Source: Shewanella canadensis
GTDB lineage: Bacteria; Pseudomonadota; Gammaproteobacteria; Enterobacterales; Shewanellaceae
DNA: 64,000 nt
Assembly (NCBI RefSeq): GCF_003966225.1
Contig: NZ_RXNU01000005.1
Span: 124,001 to 188,000, forward strand
Direction of reading: 5' to 3'
The notes below the pieces were generated by a model. The model was not told where the DNA came from. It did not search any database and was given only the letters and a program-made list of their open reading frames with translations. Both the position numbers and the translations under genes were made by a program. This document shows positions 18,001-26,426 of this stretch, one piece after another. How positions within the stretch are numbered: the stretch's first letter is position 1; each line of letters starts with the position of its first letter.

Positions 18001-18116
18001 TGGAGCGACCTTCTCTAATAAAGAGAGGTTCGAACCGGCTCTTGGTTTAAACGAGAAGCTATACCTTGTTAAAGTAAGGTGTCAACTCTTTAAACTATCA
18101 ACTGAGCTAATATCGC
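18001..18116 (-). pseudogene. decayed tRNA-Gly copy (cluster B)
   Basis: The ends match tRNA-Gly (tggagcga and atcaactgagctaatatcgc) and a recognisable GGTTCGAAC T loop is present. The anticodon region is expanded and the total length is 116 bases. It is different in detail from the cluster A remnant, so the two have drifted separately. Confidence 0.7.
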
Positions 18117-18135
18117 CTTTTAAAGGCGATTAATT

Positions 18136-18211
18136 TGGAGCGACATATCGGGTTCGAACCGATGACCTATACCTTGGCAAGGTATCGCTCTACCAACTGA
18201 GCTAATGTCGC
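18136..18211 (-). tRNA. glyW: tRNA-Gly (anticodon GCC), cluster B
   Basis: This is identical over 76 bases to the cluster A tRNA-Gly and is the first gene of operon B. Confidence 0.97.
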
Positions 18212-18272
18212 ATTTCAAATTATCTTGCTATCAGGACTTTGCATTGCTGCTTTCCCCTGACTGCGGAATGGC

Positions 18273-18300
18273 ATTCTACCGATTTGGTCGGTAGAGTCAA
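18273..18300 (-). promoter_or_regulatory. sigma70 promoter of tRNA operon B with internal palindrome
   Basis: On the minus strand, TTGACT and TAGAAT are separated by 16 bases. A 7-bp perfect inverted repeat (ctaccga / tcggtag, 18276-18294) overlaps the -10 box and fills the spacer. The start would lie about 55 bases upstream of tRNA-Gly. Confidence 0.65.
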
Positions 18301-18429
18301 TAATGAAAAGCGGATAAAAAGCTGTTTTTGATCTGAGTGTTGTAAAATTAGCCTTGCCATGAAGCCTTGTGTATTTTTTGACTCAGTATTCGACTTTCCA
18401 CAACCATAAAGCAAAAAGTACCCAAAAAA

Positions 18430-18456
18430 CAAAAAGCCTCAAATCATTGAGGCTTC
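18430..18456 (-). terminator. terminator of the long GAPDH gene
   Basis: The stem aagcctcaa / ttgaggctt gives a T-run on the minus strand. It lies 30 bases past the stop of the minus-strand GAPDH gene. Confidence 0.88.
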
Positions 18457-18485
18457 TTCACTAGGTTTACTGTTCTAAGCTAAGG

Positions 18486-19922
18486 CTAGCCATGAGGCAG
18501 AGATTGATAGTTTAGTCCAAGCATCTTCTGCATAACACCTACAACCTGGCAGCTATAACCAAATTCATTATCGTACCAAACATAAAGGATGGCTCTGTTA
18601 CCTTCGGCAATGGTTGCATGAGAGTCTACGACGCCCGCATATCGTGAGCCAACCAGGTCACAAGAAACGATCTCAGTAGATTCGGTGAAATCAATTTGAT
18701 TTTGAAGCTCTGAATTGAGTGCCATGCTGCGCAGGTAGTCATTCATCTCTTCTTTATTCGTTTCACCATTAAGGTTCAGGCTAATAATAGCCATAGAGAC
18801 ATTAGGTGTAGGAACGCGAATTGCGTTACCGGTCAACTTACCGGCTAAAACAGGTAATGCTTTAGCTACTGCTTTCGCGGCTCCGGTTTCAGTGATCACC
18901 ATGTTTAACGGAGCACTACGTCCGCGACGGTCAGCTGTATGATAATTATCAATCAAGTTCTGATCATTGGTGTAAGAGTGAATCGTCTCAACGTGACCAT
19001 TTACAACGCCATACTTATCATTAACGGCTTTCAGTACAGGTGTTATGGCATTAGTCGTACAACTTGCCGCAGAGACAATGGTGTCTTCAGCGAGGATATC
19101 TGATTCGTTAACACCATAAACGACGTTTTTGATGTTGCCTTTAGCCGGTGCCGTTAATAGAACCTTTGAGGCACCTTCTGATTTAAGGTGAAGACCTAAA
19201 CCATCTTCATCTTTCCAGATCCCGGTATTATCGACGATCAGCGCATCATTGATACCAAATTTGGTGTAATCAATTTCATCCGGAGAGTTTGCGTAGATGA
19301 CCTGAATGTATGTGCCGTTGGCGATAATGGCGTTATTTTCTTCGTCAACTTCTACAGAGCCGTTGAATGGGCCATGAACCGAGTCTCTTCTTAATAAACT
19401 TGCGCGCTTTTCAAGATCCCCTTTTCGACCGCCACGTAGAACAATTGCACGTAATCTGAGCTTATTGCTTACACCGGTTCTTTCAATTAGCAGCCTGGCT
19501 AACAGGCGGCCAATACGTCCAAAACCATAAAGCACGACATCTCTAGCTTTTTCGGTATCTTCATGATCGATCGCATCAGCTAGCTCACGACTCATATAGG
19601 CTTCAATACCATCAACGGTGTCATTCTCGCGCCAATATTTTATTGCAAGTTTGCCAATATCAACTTTACATTGTTTTACCGCTAATTTACTTAGTGCTTC
19701 TACAAATGGAAAGCTTTCACGCAATCTAAGCTTATGTCCGACATGACGACGCACCAAACGGTGTGACTTGATGATCTCTATCGTCGATGCATTGAGTAGT
19801 GGCTTACCGTATAGAACGACTTCGACACCTTGATTACGATATAATTTACCAAGCAAAGGCTGCATAGCCTCTGCCATTTCGAAACGTTCTTGCCAGCTTT
19901 GTAGGTGTTTATCAGCGCTCAT
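18486..19922 (-). CDS. long-form glyceraldehyde-3-phosphate dehydrogenase
   Basis: This 478-residue protein has a roughly 130-residue helical N-terminal extension in front of a GAPDH core. The core has the NAD-binding GFGRIGRLLARLL, the catalytic ASCTTNAITP (Cys nucleophile) and ETIHSYTNDQN. Such long-form enzymes occur in Shewanella and Vibrio and are annotated as GAPDH with an unknown N-terminal domain. I chose the ATG at 19922 because of the aaagga ribosome site. An upstream in-frame start at 19979 has no ribosome site. The gene is divergent from the DUF2989 lipoprotein and close to a second, standard GAPDH gene. Confidence 0.9.
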   Translation of the reverse strand: MSADKHLQSWQERFEMAEAMQPLLGKLYRNQGVEVVLYGKPLLNASTIEIIKSHRLVRRHVGHKLRLRESFPFVEALSKLAVKQCKVDIGKLAIKYWRENDTVDGIEAYMSRELADAIDHEDTEKARDVVLYGFGRIGRLLARLLIERTGVSNKLRLRAIVLRGGRKGDLEKRASLLRRDSVHGPFNGSVEVDEENNAIIANGTYIQVIYANSPDEIDYTKFGINDALIVDNTGIWKDEDGLGLHLKSEGASKVLLTAPAKGNIKNVVYGVNESDILAEDTIVSAASCTTNAITPVLKAVNDKYGVVNGHVETIHSYTNDQNLIDNYHTADRRGRSAPLNMVITETGAAKAVAKALPVLAGKLTGNAIRVPTPNVSMAIISLNLNGETNKEEMNDYLRSMALNSELQNQIDFTESTEIVSCDLVGSRYAGVVDSHATIAEGNRAILYVWYDNEFGYSCQVVGVMQKMLGLNYQSLPHG

Positions 19923-20126
19923 TAACAGATCCTTTATCTCACTATTCTGCTTTTTTTTGCAGAAATGATTGAGTAACAAAAAGAAAAGACCAATACTCTA
20001 ATTATTGGTAGGGAAAAAATCCCTTTTGGTCGGCGCTATTGTAATGAAAAGTAGCCATGCAGGCCAGCAAGATATTCTTTGTAAGGTTGTAATTTTATTA
20101 GCAAAAAAGTTGCTCTGGAGCCTATT

Positions 20127-20975
20127 TTGAGAAGAAATCTCGTAATATTTACATCATTTATTAGCTTTATCGCAATTTCAGCCCTTTTTGGCTGCGAAAA
20201 TGATGTGAATACAGGCACGATCTGTAAAAATAATCCTGAACTTTGTAGCGATTTGCACAAAGATAGTTGGTGTCGATATGAAAAAGCAGACCTTATTAAG
20301 AAAAGATATACGTTAAAGCACACCCCATCACCAACAGGACAGCAGCTTTATCGCCATCTGATTAACTTAGAAAACTACAGTAAATGTATTGAGCTGGCCG
20401 CCGGTGTACAGCACATCCTGCATCCCGAGCGGACTAATGACAGAGTGAGAGCATACGGGCTGAGTGCACAGAGTTTGGCTCAATTACAGGAAACGACTAA
20501 AGACAGTACAGATCTCTACCTTGCCTATTATCACTGGACGCGATTCAATGATGAGAAAGCCCAAGCCGTAGTACTAAACGCCGAAAAAAAACAACAGGTG
20601 AATGATATCCAATTGCTGGCAAGAATAGCTTCATACTATCAAAAGTTTGATGCTAAGAAGGCCCAAGAAGTTTATCTGCATGTTTTTGACCTGAGCAATG
20701 AAGATAATTTCAATCCCGATTGGTTACTTGGCTTAGCTAATACTTTCCAAAAAACCAATGATCTCGAACTTACCTACCTCCTTTCCAGAGCCAATGTCTT
20801 AATGACTGAAAATAAGGTGTCTGAACAAAAAATGCTTAGCTTAATCAAAAATGATGAAGCAATTAAATCCGTACTCGATGATCAAGCTGAAGACTTAGTC
20901 GACGAATTAAATTCAGGGGATTTTAAGACAAGTTCATTCAGGTTAATGTTCATGCGAGACAAGTCTGCACTTTGA
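20127..20975 (+). CDS. DUF2989 family lipoprotein
   Basis: This 282-residue protein begins at a TTG preceded by tctggag. It has a hydrophobic signal and a lipobox SALFGC, so it should be a lipidated outer- or inner-membrane protein. A cluster of cysteines follows in the first 30 mature residues. The remainder is helical with TPR-like spacing. The family (DUF2989) has no known function and sits between the two GAPDH genes in Shewanella as I recall. Confidence 0.75.
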   Translation: MRRNLVIFTSFISFIAISALFGCENDVNTGTICKNNPELCSDLHKDSWCRYEKADLIKKRYTLKHTPSPTGQQLYRHLINLENYSKCIELAAGVQHILHPERTNDRVRAYGLSAQSLAQLQETTKDSTDLYLAYYHWTRFNDEKAQAVVLNAEKKQQVNDIQLLARIASYYQKFDAKKAQEVYLHVFDLSNEDNFNPDWLLGLANTFQKTNDLELTYLLSRANVLMTENKVSEQKMLSLIKNDEAIKSVLDDQAEDLVDELNSGDFKTSSFRLMFMRDKSAL

Positions 20976-21403
20976 CCGTTAGTATCGATTAGCCAAACCA
21001 AACCATTTTATTGGCAGTTTGGCTGGCTTAGAACATGAATTCTGGAAATAAATAAGAGTTTATTCAGGCTTTATTTGAATTGATATTAACCTAGTCTATA
21101 TTTTCAATACTGTATCTGTTTTGAAATCTTCTTTTAAAGTTATTGTGTTGATTAAAAACTAGTCTAGATGTGGGGGGTAACCTCTCTCTGTGAAAGCCAT
21201 TTTTAAGCTCGGCAAGATGTTTGCCATAACGAATATTTTTACATGGAAAGTGTCATTATTTGTAAAAAGCATGACCATTGTAAAAGAAATACCGAAAATG
21301 TTAATGATAAACAGCCTAAATCGGGGATATTACTTGACGGTGGCTGTCAGTTTGGTAATTTTACTACTAGAAATTATTTTTACACTTACCTGAGGGATAT
21401 GAG
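20976..21403. other. 428-base leader region of the standard GAPDH gene
   Basis: No convincing gene is present. The AT-rich sequence probably holds the gap promoter and leader. I see no clear operator or riboswitch. A 67-residue frame at 21190 lacks a ribosome site and looks accidental. Confidence 0.5.
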
Positions 21404-22414
21404 ATGTCTATCCGCGTTGCTATTAACGGCTATGGCCGTATTGGACGAAATGTTTTACGTGCACTTTATGAAAGTGAAAAAGATTACCCGATCGAGATTG
21501 TTGCTATCAACGATCTTGGTGATGCCTCTATCAATGCTCACTTAACTAAGTATGACTCTGTTCATGGTCGTTTCAACGCAAAAGTTGAGCATGATGATGA
21601 AGCTATCTATGTTAATCAAGATAAAATTCTTACCTTTTCTCAACGTGACCCATCAAAACTGCCTTGGGCTGATTTGAAAGTTGATGTCGTTTTCGAATGT
21701 ACTGGTATGTTCACATCTAAAGAAGCTGTTCAGCCTCACTTAGATGCAGGTGCTAAGAAGGTTCTTATCTCTGCTCCTGGTAAGAATGTTGATGCAACTG
21801 TCGTTTACGGTGTAAACAACAATGAAATCACAGCTGATATGACAGTTGTGTCTAATGCTTCTTGTACGACTAACTGTTTGGCACCTGTCGCTAAACCGTT
21901 AAACGATGCAATTGGTATTGAATCAGGTCTGATGACCACTATCCACGCTTATACGAATGATCAACGTCTTTCAGACGTTTATCACACCGACTTACGTCGC
22001 GCTCGTGCAGCAGCAATGTCAATGATCCCAACTCAAACTGGTGCAGCTGCAGCAGTTGGTCTTGTGGTACCAGAACTTGCTGGTAAGTTTGATGGTCTGG
22101 CGGTACGTGTACCTACGGTAAACGTTTCACTTGTCGATCTGTCATTTATTGCATCTCGCGATACTACAGTCGAAGAAGTTAACGCGATAATCGAAAAAGC
22201 TGCTTCAGCTGCGCCAATGAGCGAAGTGTTAGCGGTTAATAAAGAGCCATTGGTTTCTATCGATTTTAACCACAACCCGTTCTCATCAAACTTTGATGCA
22301 ACTCAGACTCGTGTTAAAGGTCGCTTAGTTAAAGTGATGTCTTGGTATGATAACGAGTGGGGTTTCAGTAACCGCATGCTAGATAATGCTGTAGCCTTGA
22401 TGACTGCGAAATAA
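21404..22414 (+). CDS. gap: type I glyceraldehyde-3-phosphate dehydrogenase
   Basis: This 336-residue NAD-dependent enzyme converts glyceraldehyde-3-phosphate to 1,3-bisphosphoglycerate. It has [16 protein letters not shown], the catalytic [23 protein letters not shown] and the C-terminal [13 protein letters not shown]. The spacing fits true GAPDH rather than erythrose-4-phosphate dehydrogenase, although the two are close. It uses strongly biased, highly expressed-type codons compared with its neighbours. A terminator follows. Confidence 0.94.
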   Translation: MSIRVAINGYGRIGRNVLRALYESEKDYPIEIVAINDLGDASINAHLTKYDSVHGRFNAKVEHDDEAIYVNQDKILTFSQRDPSKLPWADLKVDVVFECTGMFTSKEAVQPHLDAGAKKVLISAPGKNVDATVVYGVNNNEITADMTVVSNASCTTNCLAPVAKPLNDAIGIESGLMTTIHAYTNDQRLSDVYHTDLRRARAAAMSMIPTQTGAAAAVGLVVPELAGKFDGLAVRVPTVNVSLVDLSFIASRDTTVEEVNAIIEKAASAAPMSEVLAVNKEPLVSIDFNHNPFSSNFDATQTRVKGRLVKVMSWYDNEWGFSNRMLDNAVALMTAK

Positions 22415-22433
22415 TTTCGTTTTCATAGAGTTT

Positions 22434-22462
22434 AAAAGCCAACCACTCAGGTTGGCTTTTTT
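22434..22462 (+). terminator. terminator of gap
   Basis: The stem aaagccaacc / ggttggcttt with loop actca is followed by a T-run. Confidence 0.93.
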
Positions 22463-22550
22463 GTATCTGTTCATCCCATCATTACACTTAAACCCAGACC
22501 TTTCCTCGCTCAGCTTTAAACATTAGCCGCAATACGCCAGCTCCTCAGGT

Positions 22551-23954
22551 TTATAATGTCTTAAATTGATAACCATCCCTTCCTAAAGACTTGGCAATAT
22601 ACATCAAATGATCGGCTTGGTTTATTAGGTATTGGTGGTCCACCATTGCAGTCGTGCAATACACACTACCTAAACTCACACTGACATGATGACAAACCTG
22701 ATCTTTTTCAAATTGAGCTGCAGATACACAAGCTTGAACCTTTTTTGATAAAGCATTGGCTTGTTTAACCGTCAGGTTGTGAAGATAAATACAAAACTCT
22801 TCACCTCCAATTCTGGCAAAGACGGCATCGCTTGGAATTTCCTCGGCCACAACTTTGGCAATTTCCTTAATGATATAGTCGCCAACCACATGACCAAAAT
22901 TGTCGTTAATTGCTTTAAACTTATCGATATCGAATAGGAGCAGAGTGAGGCTGGTCTCTTCGTTCATTGTCAGGCACGCTTCTTTCAAGCTTTTTATGAA
23001 ATAACGTCTATTGTAGATACCTGTGAGTGAGTCTACTGAAGCCAGGTGTTGCAACTCGAGATTAAGTTGCCTTAGCTCAGCCGTTCGGGATGAAACGGTC
23101 TTACGTAGTTGAAGGATATAGAGCAAAGAAAAACCTAACAATAACGAAAAGACGAATTGAAATAGATATTTTGGGTAAACCGTTTCAACGTGTAGCCATT
23201 TACGTTGAATTCGCTGCAGATCGACCTTAGAGATATTGTTCATACCTGTCTCTAATTGAATTCTGAGCTTATGTGCCCCCTCCTTTACTGCTGGTCTAAT
23301 TTGGGCACTGTAGAGATGCTTAACGGGTGAGAATGAGCTTGGTTGAGATGAAGTATACAGATAGAAGTTTGCCACTTGGAAATCGGCTACAAACGCATTG
23401 ATCTCGCCAGAAAAAGCACCGCTCAACATGACTTCATTATTGGAATATGAGATTAACTTAACATTTGGGTAGTTCTCTCTTATATAGCTTTCTTCGTATC
23501 CACCCGCCACAACACCAAGTTCTCCTGATTGAAGGAAATGGTCGACATCTGTTCCAAGGTAGTCTGCCGAGAAAAACAGTTGTGTATCAATTTCAACGAC
23601 TCCGTCAAGGTAGTCAAAAAATAATTCTCTGGTGTCTGACCACAGTAAACCAGCATGTACATCAGCCCTACCACTGCGAACGAGTTGAACCGATTCATTC
23701 CAATCCGTCAGCATAAATATGATATCGACATCATTAACCCTTGCGTACTCTTTCCAAATATCTACAAGTAATCCTTGCGGGTCTCCGGAGTCATCAATAT
23801 AGGAAAAAGGCTTCCATGCTTTAGAGTTTGCAACAATCAGGGTATTGCTTTCCATTGACCTGGCCTCTGGTGTTCGATTGAACTCATTGGCATTGGCTTG
23901 ATGAAGAGTCATAAGGATGAAAATAATTAGAAAACGGCATATGTCGATGGTCAT
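22551..23954 (-). CDS. diguanylate cyclase with periplasmic solute-binding domain
   Basis: This 467-residue protein has a signal peptide and a family-3 periplasmic binding domain (about residues 38-250; DDSGDPQGLLVDIWKEY-type start). A transmembrane helix at about 262-282 and a short coiled linker precede a GGDEF domain. The signature is ARIGGEEF, so the active site is intact, but the RxxD inhibitory site is absent. It probably makes c-di-GMP in response to a periplasmic amino-acid-like ligand. It is monocistronic. Confidence 0.92.
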   Translation of the reverse strand: MTIDICRFLIIFILMTLHQANANEFNRTPEARSMESNTLIVANSKAWKPFSYIDDSGDPQGLLVDIWKEYARVNDVDIIFMLTDWNESVQLVRSGRADVHAGLLWSDTRELFFDYLDGVVEIDTQLFFSADYLGTDVDHFLQSGELGVVAGGYEESYIRENYPNVKLISYSNNEVMLSGAFSGEINAFVADFQVANFYLYTSSQPSSFSPVKHLYSAQIRPAVKEGAHKLRIQLETGMNNISKVDLQRIQRKWLHVETVYPKYLFQFVFSLLLGFSLLYILQLRKTVSSRTAELRQLNLELQHLASVDSLTGIYNRRYFIKSLKEACLTMNEETSLTLLLFDIDKFKAINDNFGHVVGDYIIKEIAKVVAEEIPSDAVFARIGGEEFCIYLHNLTVKQANALSKKVQACVSAAQFEKDQVCHHVSVSLGSVYCTTAMVDHQYLINQADHLMYIAKSLGRDGYQFKTL

Positions 23955-24215
23955 TTGTTTGTTATCTCCCTCCTTTAGAAACGATATTATTCTAGCGGAA
24001 TAAACTGAAATACTATGTCATCAATGGCCTGTATTGAAAGTTTAGACTTAATACTGAAAGGTGCCTCTAATCAATTGTAATTATGGTTAATTATTCCGCT
24101 TAATTTATTAGCGCATCAACAAAAGTTAATGATATGACAGTGAGGTAGCTTCATAAATTGATAAAGATACGAGTAAAGCGCCCTAAATAGCTTCGCTCAG
24201 CCCCTTAGTGACGAA

Positions 24216-24230
24216 TGAGAATGATTATCC
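24216..24230. promoter_or_regulatory. Fur-like box upstream of the bacterioferritin operon
   Basis: TGAGAATGATTATCC matches the 7-1-7 Fur consensus TGATAATNATTATCA at 13 of 15 positions (counting N). It lies about 120 bases before the first bfr gene. Confidence 0.6.
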
Positions 24231-24318
24231 CTCTGATTTGCTTATTTTAATTAGTACAGTCTATAGTCCAAGCATAAGATTAAGTTCTAACATCAGCAGC
24301 TAAATTGTCTAGCATTAA

Positions 24319-24332
24319 TTGATATAGATCAA
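24319..24332 (+). promoter_or_regulatory. perfect FNR-type site in front of bfr
   Basis: TTGAT-ATAG-ATCAA matches every conserved position of the FNR consensus. It ends 17 bases before the ATG and touches the ribosome site, a position suited to repression rather than activation. Confidence 0.65.
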
Positions 24333-24349
24333 TAAAAGGGGCGTGTTAG

Positions 24350-24820
24350 ATGAAAGGCAAGACGAAGATAACCAGTGTGCTTAACCAAATACTGCTGCTT
24401 GAGCTCACTTCGATAAATCAATATTTTTTGCATGCTCGAATGTATAAAAACTGGGGACTCGAGGAACTCGACGAAAAGGAGTATAAAAAATCGATATTGG
24501 ATATGAAACAAGCCGACTCCTTGATTGAAAGGATCCTATTTCTCGAGGCTCTTCCTAATCTACAACAATTGAATAAGTTACGTATCGGTGAGCACACCGA
24601 AGAGATGATCGAGTGTGACAAGGTTTTACAAGAAGAACAAATTGCAGAATTACGCAGTGCCATTTACCTATGTGAGCAAGAGCAGGACTATGTTAGTCGT
24701 GAATTACTGGATAAAATTTTAGAAGATGAAGAAGATCATCTGGATTGGATTGAATCGCAGCAATACTTGATCAATACAACCGGTGTACAGAATTATCTAC
24801 AGTCTATGATGGAGGATTAA
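24350..24820 (+). CDS. bfr: bacterioferritin, heme-binding subunit with degenerate ferroxidase site
   Basis: This is a 156-residue four-helix bacterioferritin. The heme-ligand Met52 is present. At the di-iron positions only Glu18, Glu127 and His130 are kept, while residues 51, 54 and 94 are Asp, Gln and Gln in place of Glu, His and Glu. The partner gene two bases downstream has the opposite pattern, so the two probably co-assemble into a mixed 24-mer that stores iron. Comparable two-subunit bacterioferritins are known in Pseudomonas and Neisseria. Confidence 0.93.
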   Translation: MKGKTKITSVLNQILLLELTSINQYFLHARMYKNWGLEELDEKEYKKSILDMKQADSLIERILFLEALPNLQQLNKLRIGEHTEEMIECDKVLQEEQIAELRSAIYLCEQEQDYVSRELLDKILEDEEDHLDWIESQQYLINTTGVQNYLQSMMED

Positions 24821-24821
24821 C

Positions 24822-25304
24822 ATGCAAGGCAATCAGAAGGTTATAGACCACCTTAATCAACAATTGACTCTAGAGTTAACCTCGATGGACCAATATCTTG
24901 CTCATTCCAAGATGTACGAAGATTGGGGCATTAATAAACTACACGAAAGACTGTCCCATGAGTACGAGGAGGAACTTGGTCACGCTAAACGATTAGCAGA
25001 GCGGATCCTCTTTCTGGAAGGAACACCGGACACCGCATCCCGTAAACCTATTAACGTAGGCAGTAATGTGCAACAGATGCACGAAAATGATCTTGAAGCT
25101 GAAGGGGTCGTTGCTGCCAGTCTAACCAAAATTATCACCATCTGTGAAGAAGAGAAAGACTATGTCAGTCGTGAGATTTTAGAAGACTTATTGGAAGATA
25201 CCGAGATGGATCATATTTACTGGCTGGAACAACAGTTAGGCTTAATAGATAAGATTGGTATCCATAACTATATTCAATCCCAGATGGGAAGTCAGGATGG
25301 TTAA
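24822..25304 (+). CDS. bfr: bacterioferritin, ferroxidase subunit lacking the heme ligand
   Basis: This 160-residue bacterioferritin keeps the di-iron ligands Glu18, Glu51, His54, Glu94 and the C-terminal ExxH (Glu128/His131, shifted by one inserted residue). Residue 52, the heme ligand Met in classical Bfr, is Leu. It should oxidise Fe(II) but not bind heme in a self-dimer. A strong ggagg site precedes the ATG, and one base separates it from the first gene. Confidence 0.93.
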   Translation: MQGNQKVIDHLNQQLTLELTSMDQYLAHSKMYEDWGINKLHERLSHEYEEELGHAKRLAERILFLEGTPDTASRKPINVGSNVQQMHENDLEAEGVVAASLTKIITICEEEKDYVSREILEDLLEDTEMDHIYWLEQQLGLIDKIGIHNYIQSQMGSQDG

Positions 25305-25424
25305 TTGGCTCAAATTTCGAGAAGAGTGGAGTGATTAGCCCTACTCTTCTTCGTTTCGCCTTGCTTTGTTACACCTGATTAGAAGTGAATAATTCTGTGT
25401 TATTACCAGTCAGCTTATTTAACT

Positions 25425-25814
25425 TTAATTTAGTACGACATAACCACGACTAGTCATGCAGTTTTTGACTATCGTTTCCTTTTCCTGTTCGTAACTGGCT
25501 GCATTTTTCCTTTTGGAACGGTTTTTTCCGACTACACCACCAACGAGGCCAATCGCCGCCCCAGTCTTTGCTCCATCAGTCCCTGAGCCTCCCGATATGG
25601 CACCCGCAGCGGCACCAACTGCAGCCCCCTTCGCGACACCGGAAACGGCTCCTCCCTGGGTAGTCTTTTGTTGAGCCTGTTGGGAGAGTTCAGTACACTC
25701 ATGTAGGTCGAACACATAATCTTTCTCGTCTACACCGGTTTTATCTACAACTATGTTGGCGAAAACTGAGGCTTGAAATGATAGCAAGCCAATAAACAAT
25801 AGAAACTTTTTCAT
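25425..25814 (-). CDS. glycine-zipper family protein
   Basis: This 129-residue protein has a signal peptide (cleavage near SVFA-NI) and a central glycine/alanine-rich stretch (AKGAAVGAAAGAISGGSG, then TGAAIGLVGGVVG) typical of glycine-zipper membrane proteins. One cysteine lies on each side of the zipper. It is probably associated with the outer or inner membrane. Function unknown. The ribosome site taaggg precedes the ATG. Confidence 0.8.
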   Translation of the reverse strand: MKKFLLFIGLLSFQASVFANIVVDKTGVDEKDYVFDLHECTELSQQAQQKTTQGGAVSGVAKGAAVGAAAGAISGGSGTDGAKTGAAIGLVGGVVGKNRSKRKNAASYEQEKETIVKNCMTSRGYVVLN

Positions 25815-25939
25815 AATACCCTTACCTGATTATATGGTGTCCTGAAGGACAAATCTTGTCACTACTAGAGTGTAGACAATCAGTTTATCCCTCGTAGCCT
25901 GAATTTCGGCTGAATGGTAAGAAGTTTTATTTTCAGATA

Positions 25940-26215
25940 TTAAAAGCGTTTAATACGTACGACTTTCATGATTTCAATTTCGAAACCCGCAACTTTTTCT
26001 GTTTCGGCATAATAGGTCATATTGACTCTGTTGCCCTTCAGACATCTGAATTTCTTTGGCCTTCTGAATTTAAATGGAGCATCGCACCCTTCAATCATGA
26101 CGGTATGTTGTACCCACTCCTCTACATCCCTCTGCGTATGAGAAACTATCTTCACACCTTCAGAGTGAACCAGCTTGTCATGACTGGAAAGCATCTTATC
26201 TAATTTTGATTTCAT
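25940..26215 (-). CDS. hypothetical protein, 91 aa
   Basis: This is a basic, soluble, mixed alpha/beta protein with no signal peptide. I do not recognise the family. I chose ATG 26215 because a gggggt ribosome site lies four bases upstream; the frame could extend to 26269, but without a ribosome site. Confidence 0.6.
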   Translation of the reverse strand: MKSKLDKMLSSHDKLVHSEGVKIVSHTQRDVEEWVQHTVMIEGCDAPFKFRRPKKFRCLKGNRVNMTYYAETEKVAGFEIEIMKVVRIKRF

Positions 26216-26350
26216 CTGTACCCCCATAGACCAGTCGTTAAGGATAGCAAGGGTGGGTATATTTAGCACTATTTCAATCGAAATCTTGCACTGTTAAAAG
26301 CTGTACTAAACTTAATGTGGCCTTACTTTTAATATTGATCCCATTTGCAA

Positions 26351-26376
26351 TAATACCAATCGGTATAAAGATGTGA
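26351..26376. repeat. 26-bp dispersed repeat, copy 1
   Basis: The 26 bases from TAATACCAATCGGTAT to AAGATGTGA are identical to 44251-44276. The left part is a near palindrome (ATACC-AAT-CGGTAT). This may be the terminal sequence of a mobile element or a regulatory site. Confidence 0.7.
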
Positions 26377-26426
26377 CAGCGGACTGTGACGAATGGTTTA
26401 AGAGGCATTATTCATAAGGAAAAACT

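Noticed and set aside
18001..18116. A novel long tRNA
   Set aside because: The acceptor ends match tRNA-Gly but the anticodon arm cannot pair properly and the length is 116 bases; decay of a glyW copy is the simpler reading.
18220..18432. 70-aa minus frame between tRNA operon B and the GAPDH terminator
   Set aside because: It covers the tRNA promoter and has no family or ribosome site.
21190..21393. 67-aa hydrophobic frame upstream of gap
   Set aside because: No ribosome site and no recognisable protein; the composition is that of AT-rich non-coding DNA.
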